Part shown: piece after piece, positions 1-5,468 of the stretch | Layout: each line of letters begins with the position of its first letter | Numbering within the stretch: position 1 is the stretch's first letter | From: Bryobacteraceae bacterium | GTDB taxonomy: Bacteria; Acidobacteriota; Terriglobia; Bryobacterales; Bryobacteraceae | DNA: 6,550 nt | Assembly: GCA_025350445.1 (NCBI GenBank) | Contig: JANXXV010000068.1 | Span: forward strand, 1-6,550 | Direction: 5' to 3' | Notes under the pieces: model-generated | What the model was told of the DNA's origin: nothing | The model's input: the letters and a program-made list of their open reading frames with translations, nothing else | Databases searched by the model: none | Made by a program: the position numbers and the translations under genes

Positions 1-892
1 TGTCGCTGGTGATGGCGATGTTGCGGCCGTTCTTCATCCACTCGATGCGGCGCATATACTCGTCGCGGGTGTAGAGCCGCCGCATGCGGCCGAGGATGCG
101 CGTGGACCCGGATTGCACCGGCAGGTGAACGTGATTGCAGAGGACCGGATTCTCATTGATGGCGTCGACGATCGCCTTCACGAAATCGCGCGGGTGGGAG
201 GTGGTAAAGCGGACGCGGCGCATGCCGGGAACCTGGCCCAGGTTGCGGAGCAGGGTGGCGAAGTCCCAGCCGGCTTCGGAGGGATCCAGATAGCTGTTCA
301 CATTTTGGCCTAGCAACTGGACTTCGGTGTAGCCGATGGCGATCAGGTCGCGCGCCTCGCGCATGACGCTCTCCGAGGTGCGGCTTCGTTCCGGGCCGCG
401 GGTGAATGGGACGACACAGTAGGCGCACGATTTGTCGCAGCCTTCAATGATGGTGATGTAGGCTTTGTGCGGATTGTCGCGGCGGGCGAAGGGCGTTTCG
501 AAGGTGTCTTCGGTGTCGAGGCTTAATCCGGTAACGCGGCGGTTACCGGCTTCGAGTTGGACCAGGAGTTGGGGTAGCGAGTTGTAGCTGGCCGACCCGC
601 AAACCAGACTGACGTGCGGCGCCTTCTCAAAAATCTTGGCGCCTTCCTGCTGCGCCACGCAGCCCAGAACGCCGAAGATCTTGCCCTTCTGCCCGCGTTT
701 GAAGGTGTCCAGGCGGTGGAAGACTTTCTGCTCGGCTTTGTCCCGGATGCTGCAGGTGTTGTAAAGGATGAGCTCCGCTTCGTCGGCCGTTTGGACTTGT
801 TCGTAGCCCTGAGTTACCAGCGTGCCGATTACCTTTTCGGAGTCGTGGACGTTCATCTGACAGCCGAATGTTTCGATGTAGAAGTTCTTCAT
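1..892 (-). CDS. miaB: tRNA-2-methylthio-N6-dimethylallyladenosine synthase (MiaB), N-terminal part, cut by window edge
   Basis: Radical-SAM methylthiotransferase that adds the 2-methylthio group to i6A37 in tRNAs reading UNN codons; cytoplasmic. I translated the minus strand from the ATG at 892-890; 297 residues are visible and the gene continues beyond base 1. The protein opens with MKNFYIETFGCQMN, the UPF0004/MTTase N-terminal signature. The three auxiliary-cluster cysteines are C11, C47 (YNTCS) and C78 (LGCVAQQ). The radical-SAM CxxxCxxC is at C152, C156 and C159 (EGCDKSCAYC), followed by VPFTRGPERSR and the LLGQNVNSY motif, which are MiaB-type rather than RimO or MtaB. The visible part ends in the NIAITSD strand; the rest of the radical-SAM barrel and the TRAM domain lie outside. 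The start fits the family N-terminus exactly. The ribosome site is weak (AAGAAG about 7 nt upstream). It is divergent from the repeat protein at 989. Very sure of the family. Confidence 0.96.
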   Translation of the reverse strand, partial: MKNFYIETFGCQMNVHDSEKVIGTLVTQGYEQVQTADEAELILYNTCSIRDKAEQKVFHRLDTFKRGQKGKIFGVLGCVAQQEGAKIFEKAPHVSLVCGSASYNSLPQLLVQLEAGNRRVTGLSLDTEDTFETPFARRDNPHKAYITIIEGCDKSCAYCVVPFTRGPERSRTSESVMREARDLIAIGYTEVQLLGQNVNSYLDPSEAGWDFATLLRNLGQVPGMRRVRFTTSHPRDFVKAIVDAINENPVLCNHVHLPVQSGSTRILGRMRRLYTRDEYMRRIEWMKNGRNIAITSD

Positions 893-905
893 GGCGGGCT
901 TCTTT

Positions 906-911
906 AGTATA
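906..911 (-). promoter_or_regulatory. candidate -10 box of miaB
   Basis: On the minus strand the sequence reads TATACT, five of six matches to TATAAT, and its 3' edge lies 13 nt before the miaB ATG. No good -35 is present at 16-18 bp. If used, transcription would begin only about 6-8 nt before the ATG, giving an almost leaderless message. Based on pattern only. Confidence 0.25.
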
Positions 912-952
912 GAGCGGTGGGATTCCGCGCCGGGTCTAAGTGTTTCCCCCGC

Positions 953-988
953 TTGAAACACAGGCCCGGTACGGACTAGGCTGGAGAG
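953..988 (+). promoter_or_regulatory. candidate promoter of the repeat exoprotein, possibly leaderless
   Basis: TTGAAA (953-958, five of six matches to TTGACA) is followed after 18 bp by TAGGCT (977-982, four of six matches to TATAAT) and then six bases, GGAGAG, directly before the GTG start at 989. This geometry puts the expected transcription start at or beside the start codon. GGAG is present at 983-986 but only 2 nt from the GTG, too close for a typical Shine-Dalgarno. The promoter is plausible by spacing; leaderless translation is inference. Confidence 0.4.
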
Positions 989-1912
989 GTGAGAACCCTT
1001 GTCCTTGTTATCGTTGCCGCAGGGCTTAGCTTTGCTCAGCAGACTGTCGTTTCGAGCGGCACCTTCGACATTAACGGCCGGCGGGTGGAGGGGGCCAGTT
1101 CGCTGGTAAATCAGTCGCCGGGATCGGCGGACCGGATCGAGATGGTTCGTAGCGTAAACGGCCGCAGTGTTCCGGTGGAGAGCGTCGAGGACAAGGTGGT
1201 TAGCGAGAGTGGCGGCGTGAAGGTGATCGAACGGGTGGTAAAGCGTTACGACGCCAATGGCCGGCCGGGGCCGCCGGAGCGAGTCCACATTGAAGAGCGG
1301 AAGAACGCCGACGGCAGCGTGAACATGGCAACCTCGGTGATGCGGGCCGATATGAATGGGAACTATGCGCTGGCCGAGCGGACTGTGACGGAATCGAAGA
1401 AGAGCGGCGATACGACGAATTCAAGCACGGTAGTGGAGCGGCCAACGCTGAATGGATCTCTGGAGGTGGTGGAGCGTAAGGAAGTGGTCAAGCGGGAGAC
1501 CGCCGACGGCGGCGTGAGCCAGAACTCCAATGTTTCCCGGCGCGACACGAATGGACGGTTCGGGGAAGCCGGAAAGCAAGTGCTGGAGAAGACCGTTTCG
1601 GGCGGGCGCACGGTGGAGAACGTGGCGACATATGAGGCCGGGTCCACGGGGATGCAGTTGATCCGGCAGACTGTCAGCAAAGAAGTGGCGGGCAGCAATC
1701 AAAAAGAGGTCGATGTCTTTGAGGCGGCGCAGGCCGGCCGGGTGGGTGATGCGAAGCCACAGCTTCGGGAACAGCAGATTATCGAGAAGACGCCTACGGC
1801 CACCGGCGCGGTGGAACGGATCAGCGTGAGAAGGCCTCTGGCTTCCGATCCGAACCGGTTGGGGAACGCGCAGAAAGTGGAAGAGATTATTTGCACCGGC
1901 AAGTGCAAGTAG
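989..1912 (+). CDS. secreted protein made of degenerate Asn-Gly tandem repeats, function unknown
   Basis: I do not recognise a named family. The 307-residue product starts at a GTG and has a clear Sec signal peptide: MR, a hydrophobic core (LVLVIVAAGL), then SFA with likely cleavage after A16 (SFA|QQ). The rest is hydrophilic, charged and Val/Glu/Arg/Ser/Thr rich. It falls into about nine imperfect repeats of ~28-39 residues. The clearest anchors are N29G30, N57G58, N90G91, N123G124, N155G156 and N188G189, with weaker ones near 220, 249 and 289. A typical unit is a basic/acidic strand, an (D/T)xNG(R/N/S) turn, then (V/A)ER-x-V-x-E and a polar Ser/Thr/Gly loop, which suggests stacked beta-hairpins. 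The tail has two cysteines (C302, C306; CTGKC). There is no transmembrane anchor, lipobox or catalytic motif. It is divergent from miaB and convergent with the operon at 1999-2957. It is probably periplasmic, extracellular or surface-associated; that is inference. No in-frame ATG is available until residue 52. Confidence 0.85.
   Translation: MRTLVLVIVAAGLSFAQQTVVSSGTFDINGRRVEGASSLVNQSPGSADRIEMVRSVNGRSVPVESVEDKVVSESGGVKVIERVVKRYDANGRPGPPERVHIEERKNADGSVNMATSVMRADMNGNYALAERTVTESKKSGDTTNSSTVVERPTLNGSLEVVERKEVVKRETADGGVSQNSNVSRRDTNGRFGEAGKQVLEKTVSGGRTVENVATYEAGSTGMQLIRQTVSKEVAGSNQKEVDVFEAAQAGRVGDAKPQLREQQIIEKTPTATGAVERISVRRPLASDPNRLGNAQKVEEIICTGKCK
1055..1891 (+). repeat. protein-level tandem repeat array (~9 degenerate units)
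   Basis: Within the exoprotein, residues 23-301 divide into units whose Asn-Gly turns are spaced 28, 33, 33, 32, 33 and 32 residues apart, followed by three more diverged units. Aligned turns read DINGR, SVNGR, DANGR, DMNGN, TLNGS and DTNGR. At DNA level the units have diverged and only short AATGG/AACGG cores recur, so this is an old duplication under protein-level selection rather than a fresh minisatellite. Confidence 0.7.
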
Positions 1913-1923
1913 AGCGTGCTAGA

Positions 1924-1959
1924 GCGCGACCTGGGGGTCGCGCGCAGACGCGGGCGTCT
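1924..1959. terminator. double GC-rich hairpin between convergent genes, possible bidirectional terminator or intergenic repeat
   Basis: The first stem pairs GCGCGACC (1924-1931) with GGTCGCGC (1936-1943) over a four-base loop. The second is AGACGCGGGCGTCT (1946-1959), five to six base pairs with a tight loop. They sit 11 nt after the stop of the plus-strand exoprotein and 39 nt after the stop of the minus-strand operon (1999). No T-tract follows on either strand, so classic intrinsic termination is unproven. The compact paired hairpins could also be a copy of an interspersed element. Confidence 0.45.
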
Positions 1960-1998
1960 ACCCCACCTTGCAGCGTAGCCGCCGCAACAGCCACCTTG

Positions 1999-2184
1999 CT
2001 AGCCGTGGCCTAGATACATCAGCCAGCCTAGACCGAACACCGTTCCGATGAAGCATCCGAAACAGTAGAGGCCGTATTGCAGGCGTTCGCGGTCTGTCTT
2101 CTTGGTGACCACGCCAAGAACGATTGACGTGAAGAGGGCGAAGAGAAGGGCCGCCTCGAAGTGGGTGAGGTTCATTTTCGGCAT
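1999..2184 (-). CDS. small two-helix membrane protein, function unknown
   Basis: This 61-residue protein has two hydrophobic segments, about residues 9-27 and 38-58, separated by a strongly basic turn (TKKTDRERL, 27-35). By the positive-inside rule the loop would be cytoplasmic and both ends external. A CFGC motif (C41, C44) begins the second helix. The ATG at 2184-2182 overlaps the stop of the upstream membrane gene by one base (TAATG), so translation is probably coupled; M4 is an alternative start without that overlap. I do not recognise a family. The junction and clean membrane pattern support a real gene. It is the last gene of the three-gene operon and could be a partner of the 145-residue membrane protein before it; that is inference. 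Confidence 0.72.
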   Translation of the reverse strand: MPKMNLTHFEAALLFALFTSIVLGVVTKKTDRERLQYGLYCFGCFIGTVFGLGWLMYLGHG

Positions 2185-2621
2185 TAGTCTTTCTTCCCCG
2201 TAGCGATCTCGTAGGCGTCTACTATGGCCAGCAAGTTGAGCAATCCGGCGGCTACCAGGAACTTCGTTCCATAGTCGTGAACGTGTCCGGCTACATCCGG
2301 CTGGCTATAACCGAACGCGCTGGCCAGTCCATAGACAGCGCCGGAGAAGATGGGCGCGATGTATCCGCCGCAATAGATGATGGTTGTTAATAGATCACCG
2401 CCTTGCGGCTGGAAGAGCGGACCGCGCATTGCGAGTCCAAAGAAAAACATGGCCGCTACCGAGAAGAGCAGGAGAGCGCCACGGTTCGGCCGCTTCTGGA
2501 GGAAGTGGCCGCCGCCGGGGATCAACCAAGCCAAGGCAACGACGGGAGCCCAGACGCGAAACGGCGTCTTGGGCTCCTTTGGGGTTAGAACTTTTTCAGC
2601 CATCTTCCACGATTTTATCAC
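2184..2621 (-). CDS. four-helix integral membrane protein, DUF6677-like
   Basis: The 145-residue frame opens with a GTG lying directly after the TAG stop of the upstream HhH gene; an ATG at residue 7 (2603-2601, MAEKVLTP) is an alternative start, and neither has a well spaced ribosome site of its own. Hydrophobic segments lie near residues 24-39, 49-66, 79-104 and 119-137. Conserved-looking features are AWLIPGGGHF (31-40), a basic turn QKRPNRG (42-48), and a C-terminal HDYGT(K)FLVAAGLLNLL then VDAYEIATG, ending in KKD. This pattern matches my recollection of the DUF6677 family of Acidobacteriota, whose function is unknown; I could not search it. It sits between a secreted HhH protein and a small membrane protein with no intergenic space, so the three products are probably made together. 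Confidence 0.85.
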   Translation of the reverse strand: MIKSWKMAEKVLTPKEPKTPFRVWAPVVALAWLIPGGGHFLQKRPNRGALLLFSVAAMFFFGLAMRGPLFQPQGGDLLTTIIYCGGYIAPIFSGAVYGLASAFGYSQPDVAGHVHDYGTKFLVAAGLLNLLAIVDAYEIATGKKD

Positions 2622-2957
2622 CTACTTCTGTTTGGCGATGACCAGGTTCTTGATTTTGGCGTAAGTGGCGGCCGGAATGATCTTCTTCTGTACCAAGTCG
2701 TCTTTGCCATTGTAGGGGCGGCCGGCGATGATTTTCGGCGCATAGGCGTCGCCGATACCCGGCAGGGCCTTCAGTTGAGCTTCCGTGGCAGAGTTGAGGT
2801 CGAGCAAGTCGGCCTTCGCGGCGGCTTTCTTTTCGCCGGCCTTCTTTTCCATGGATGCCTTGGCGTCTGTTGCCTTGGATTTCGCGGCCGCGGGCGCTTG
2901 CGCCATAGCTAGCGCGATGCTGAACACCGTTACCAGTAGTAGTCTAAGAGCTTTCAT
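2622..2957 (-). CDS. secreted helix-hairpin-helix protein (ComEA-like)
   Basis: This 111-residue protein has a Sec signal peptide ([19 protein letters not shown], cleavage likely after A19 before QAP). An Ala/Lys-rich linker follows (21-50), then one C-terminal HhH domain (51-108): [17 protein letters not shown] with the LPGIG hairpin at 65-69, then [12 protein letters not shown] and a second helical part ending [11 protein letters not shown]. The domain resembles the DNA-binding tail of the competence protein ComEA, but the membrane anchor is replaced by a cleavable signal, so it should be periplasmic or exported. HhH domains of this kind contact the DNA backbone non-specifically; DNA binding here is inference. 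The lysine-rich linker would also suit nucleic acid or another polyanion. A strong GAGGAG ribosome site (2963-2968) stands 5 nt before the ATG. It is the first gene of an operon with two membrane proteins. Confidence 0.9.
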   Translation of the reverse strand: MKALRLLLVTVFSIALAMAQAPAAAKSKATDAKASMEKKAGEKKAAAKADLLDLNSATEAQLKALPGIGDAYAPKIIAGRPYNGKDDLVQKKIIPAATYAKIKNLVIAKQK

Positions 2958-2962
2958 GTTTT

Positions 2963-2981
2963 CTCCTCACAGGTGATTGTA
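2963..2981 (-). promoter_or_regulatory. ribosome binding site and candidate -10 of the HhH/membrane operon
   Basis: On the minus strand TACAAT (2981-2976, five of six matches to TATAAT) is followed by the GAGGAG ribosome site (2968-2963), five bases before the ATG at 2957. The -35 region is unconvincing. The ribosome site is well supported; the promoter is tentative because transcription would start almost at the ribosome site. The 53-bp gap to the upstream 237-residue gene leaves read-through from there possible. Confidence 0.4.
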
Positions 2982-3010
2982 TGCGCATTGGAGGCCGGTG
3001 GTGTACCTGG

Positions 3011-3724
3011 TTAACGGGAATTTAATGATGGGGGCGCGGTGATTTCATCGAGGAAGGTGTCGAATTCGGCGTCGGACATGCGCATGTGGGCGCGTTCCAT
3101 GTCGAGGTGAGTGGGGTTTGGGGGATTTTGCGGAACAGAACGAAATTCCGGGGTTGGTGGTGGGGCGGGTGTGGGTTGCGCGGCTGGAGTAGGCTCCGGG
3201 CTTGACGTTGCCGCTTCCTGACGGGCGCGGTTCGGTTGGTTCTGTTTTTGGATTTTTTGGAGTTCGTGGATGGCGCGGTAGTAGCTGCGCTCCGCGGTGG
3301 TTTCGTAGCGGCTGATCTTGTCGAACATTTTTCCGTTCTTGGAGAATGCCATGCTCAGTTGGGCGCCGCGGGTCAGGTCGTCTTTTGGGGTCGACTCGAC
3401 ACCGTATTGGCGGGCGAAGTCGGCTTCGACTTGGAGGAAGCTGCCGCTTTCCATGTTGCGGGCGCGGAGTATGCGCCAGTGGGATTCGACTATTTGATGG
3501 ACGAGCAATTCTTCTTGGGTGGTGGATGGAGCGTATTCGGCGCGGAGCGAATCGAGGATTTCGTTGAAGAAGTCTTGGTCTTCGCCGGGGAGGACTACGT
3601 GCACGCGGGCGGCCAGTCCGTGACGGATTGCGTTGCCGCGGATGGCTTGCTTGCCGGCTTCGGTCATGTTGTGCGGACCTGAGGCGTTGCGGCGATTGGC
3701 TTCGATCTGTCGTGCGGTGGCCAT
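3011..3724 (-). CDS. uncharacterised protein with basic 'NRRNA...GNAIRHGL' N-terminus and proline-rich tail
   Basis: The 237-residue product has no signal peptide or membrane segment and is predicted cytoplasmic. The N-terminus (ARQIEANRRNASGP...TEAGKQAIRGNAIRHGL, residues 4-37) resembles a motif I recall from large groups of uncharacterised Acidobacteriota and planctomycete proteins (NRxNAxxSTGPRTxEGKxxxRxNAxxHGL). After it come VVLPGED (43-49), a mostly helical charged core (50-165) and a Pro/Thr linker (176-206), then a short acidic segment (208-230, MSDAEFDTFLDEI). The ATG at 3724 has AAGGAG at 3740-3735, 10 nt upstream. The function is unknown; the basic head suggests nucleic-acid contact, which is inference only. 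The amino-acid composition is sensible, and a long arginine/proline-rich overlapping frame on the same strand is a shadow. Its stop lies 53 bp before the HhH operon on the same strand. Confidence 0.85.
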   Translation of the reverse strand: MATARQIEANRRNASGPHNMTEAGKQAIRGNAIRHGLAARVHVVLPGEDQDFFNEILDSLRAEYAPSTTQEELLVHQIVESHWRILRARNMESGSFLQVEADFARQYGVESTPKDDLTRGAQLSMAFSKNGKMFDKISRYETTAERSYYRAIHELQKIQKQNQPNRARQEAATSSPEPTPAAQPTPAPPPTPEFRSVPQNPPNPTHLDMERAHMRMSDAEFDTFLDEITAPPSLNSR

Positions 3725-3995
3725 GTTTGTGGATCTCCTTCATGCAGATTGCAATAAAAATGCCACACACGGAGGCCCGGTGCGGCGTTGAGTTGGCGAT
3801 ATCCGCTTTCCCGATTCCAGTGTGTATGGTGTGTCAAGGGTTTTCAGGCTTATGGAGGATGGGTTTGTTGATAACAGGGGAGATTGAGGTGGAAGATTGC
3901 TGAACTGGCCCGGGAGAGCCGTGACGGCAGTCCCTCATCCGGCCGAGGCGATTGCGAGGTTCGTGCGCCATCGAGACTGCCGCTATACTGGCAAG
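3725..3995. other. divergent intergenic region between the 237-residue gene and the amidohydrolase
   Basis: No convincing gene is seen here. It holds the AAGGAG ribosome site of the minus-strand gene (3735-3740) and, on the minus strand, a perfect TTGACA (3837-3832) without a recognisable -10 at 16-18 bp. It also holds two copies of GTGTGT around 3820-3835, with a complementary CCACACAC at 3763-3770. An amidohydrolase frame could be opened back to a TTG at 3897, but residues before 3996 do not look like protein and would mask the signal peptide. Confidence 0.5.
3984..3989 (+). promoter_or_regulatory. candidate -10 box of the amidohydrolase, leaderless geometry
   Basis: TATACT (five of six matches) lies exactly six bases before the ATG at 3996, the same spacing as the TAGGCT box before the GTG of the 989 gene. 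No Shine-Dalgarno is visible between box and ATG (GGCAAG). The -35 region at 3960-3965 (TTCGTG) is poor. The repeated geometry makes a leaderless transcript plausible. Confidence 0.35.
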
Positions 3996-5273
3996 ATGAT
4001 TCGCTTCCTGGTCTCCCTCTACTGTGCCGGTTTCCTGGCGTCTCCGGCGCTGGCCCAGCCTACTGTCTTGCGGGCGCAGCGCATGATCGACGTACGTAGC
4101 GGCCAAGTTATATCGCCGGCTTCCATCGTTGTGTCGAATGGCAATATTTCCGCGGTTAATCCGGCTGCCGTTCCGGCGGGCGCGGCTATCGTGGATTTGG
4201 GGAACGTCACGCTGCTGCCGGGGTTCATCGACACGCATGTTCATCTGACGCTACGGGATGCTGTGGGCTTCCGGGCGGATATCGTCAGTGAAACAGCGTC
4301 CGAAGCAGTGCTGCGATCGTCACCGAATGCCCGCAAGATGCTGATGGCCGGCTTTACGACGGTGCGCGATCTGGGCCAGGTACACCTGACGAAGGAGTTG
4401 TTAAACGTATCGATGGCGATGGCAAGCGATGCCGGATGGATTGATGCACCGCGGGTGATCGCGTGCGGCCATGCGATCACTATCTCGGGGGGCCACATCG
4501 ATCCGGAGATGGATACGAAAATCGCCACGGGCCTGGTGCAGCTTGGTCCGGAGTATGGAATTGCGGATGGTGTGGAGGAAGCGGTAAAGGCCGCGCGTTT
4601 TCAGATAAAGCATGGCGCTAAAGTCATCAAGATTGCCGCGACTGCCGGAGTAATGTCGTTGGAGGGGCCTGTGGGCGCGCAGCAAATGTCCGACGCTGAG
4701 ATGAGAGCGGTGGTGGAGGAGGCGTCGCGCCACGGAATCAAGGTCGCGGCGCACGCGCATGGGACCGAAGGCATTATCGCGGCGGTGAAAGCCGGTGTGG
4801 CTTCGATTGAGCACGGCTCGTTGCTGAACGATGAGGCGATCCGGCTGATGAAAGAGCGCGGGACTTATTTGGTTCCGACGACCTATCTGACCGATTCGAT
4901 GGATTTCTCAGCATTGCCGAAGGTGGTTCGGGAGAAGGCGGACTACGTGCTGCCGCTGGCTCGGGCCAGCTTACGGAAAGCGGCGCTGGCCGGGGTGAAG
5001 ATCGCTTTGGGGACGGATGCCCCGCTGGTTCCGTTTGGTGAGAATGCGAAGGAGTTCGCGGCAATGGTGGACCGCGGGGTTTCGGCGCTGGATTCGTTGC
5101 GGGCGGGGACTATGAACGCCGCCGATTTGTTGGGTGTGGCCGATCGCGGCGAATTGGTTTCCGGGAAATTGGCGGATGTGGTGGCGGTGGTTGGGAATCC
5201 GCTGGAAGATATGCATGCTACCGAGAGGGTAGTCTTCGTGATGAAAGGCGGGAAGGTTTACCGGCAGCCTTAA
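3996..5273 (+). CDS. secreted metal-dependent amidohydrolase (prolidase / imidazolonepropionase-like)
   Basis: This is a 425-residue member of the amidohydrolase superfamily, of the group that includes Xaa-Pro dipeptidases of the Sgx9260/Cc2672 type; substrates are usually N-acyl or X-Pro dipeptides, but here the substrate is unknown. I chose the ATG at 3996 because it begins a clean signal peptide (MIRFLVSLYC...SPALA, cleavage after A20 before QPT). The N-terminal beta-sandwich part includes residues 23-75 (RMIDVRSG, then VTLLPGFIDTHVHL). Metal-site residues visible are H81 and H83 (HVH), the likely carboxylated lysine K212 (KVIKIAATAG), H253/H255 (AAHAHG), H273 (IEHGS) and D341 (GTDAPL). 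The C-terminal signature AADLLGVADRGELVSGKLADVVAVVGNPL closes the sandwich. Length and all ligands are normal, so the enzyme should be active with one or two metals in the periplasm. It stands alone with no linked transporter, probably for peptide scavenging; that is inference. Confidence 0.93.
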   Translation: MIRFLVSLYCAGFLASPALAQPTVLRAQRMIDVRSGQVISPASIVVSNGNISAVNPAAVPAGAAIVDLGNVTLLPGFIDTHVHLTLRDAVGFRADIVSETASEAVLRSSPNARKMLMAGFTTVRDLGQVHLTKELLNVSMAMASDAGWIDAPRVIACGHAITISGGHIDPEMDTKIATGLVQLGPEYGIADGVEEAVKAARFQIKHGAKVIKIAATAGVMSLEGPVGAQQMSDAEMRAVVEEASRHGIKVAAHAHGTEGIIAAVKAGVASIEHGSLLNDEAIRLMKERGTYLVPTTYLTDSMDFSALPKVVREKADYVLPLARASLRKAALAGVKIALGTDAPLVPFGENAKEFAAMVDRGVSALDSLRAGTMNAADLLGVADRGELVSGKLADVVAVVGNPLEDMHATERVVFVMKGGKVYRQP

Positions 5274-5336
5274 CGGTTAAATGGGTATGTACTTTAGCCA
5301 GGTGGGTATGGTCTGGTAGCACATTTCGTGTGGCTG

Positions 5337-5390
5337 GCGCATTGACGCCGTCGTCCCGCTTCGGGCAGCGGGAGGACGGCGTCAATGCGC
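5337..5390. repeat. 24-bp nearly perfect inverted repeat with six-base loop
   Basis: The left arm 5337-5360 pairs with the right arm 5367-5390 at 23 of 24 positions (one mismatch, G5353 opposite G5374), around the loop TCGGGC (5361-5366). Outside an internal loop, TGG (5331-5333) can pair with CCA (5394-5396). It starts 63 nt after the amidohydrolase stop. The symmetric form would fold on either strand. No T-tract follows directly, so it may be a bidirectional terminator without U-tract, an mRNA 3'-end stabiliser, or a copy of a palindromic interspersed repeat. Confidence 0.75.
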
Positions 5391-5448
5391 AGTCCAGGGG
5401 GAGTGCCCCACCCGAGGCACAGGCGTTAAAATAAGGCCCAAACGGGCT

Positions 5449-5468
5449 GGTTTCGGAGCTGCGAAACC
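5449..5468. repeat. small hairpin
   Basis: GGTTTCG (5449-5455) and CGAAACC (5462-5468) form a perfect seven-base stem around GAGCTG. It lies about 108 nt beyond the stop of the minus-strand MOSC gene. Its role is unknown; it could contribute to transcription termination. Confidence 0.4.

Noticed and set aside
614..907. 97-residue plus-strand frame inside miaB
   Set aside because: Antisense shadow of strongly conserved MiaB coding sequence.
2377..2664. Plus-strand frames opposite the four-helix membrane gene
   Set aside because: Shadow frames with no signal, domain or ribosome site; the minus strand has a coherent membrane protein in a tight operon.
3236..3682. 148-residue plus-strand frame antisense to the 237-residue gene
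   Set aside because: Antisense shadow with Val/Gly/Ala bias, no ribosome site and no recognisable domain.
3045..3770. 241-residue open frame overlapping the 237-residue gene on the same strand
   Set aside because: Arg/Pro/His-rich composition typical of an off-frame reading of a GC-rich gene; the overlapping frame has a good ribosome site and a recognisable N-terminal motif.
3897..3995. 33-residue N-terminal extension of the amidohydrolase
   Set aside because: It would bury a clean signal peptide that begins at the ATG at 3996, and the extension includes the likely -10 box.
5337..5390. Inverted repeat as the end of an insertion sequence
   Set aside because: The arms are separated by only six bases with no transposase nearby, so it cannot be the terminal repeats of an intact IS.
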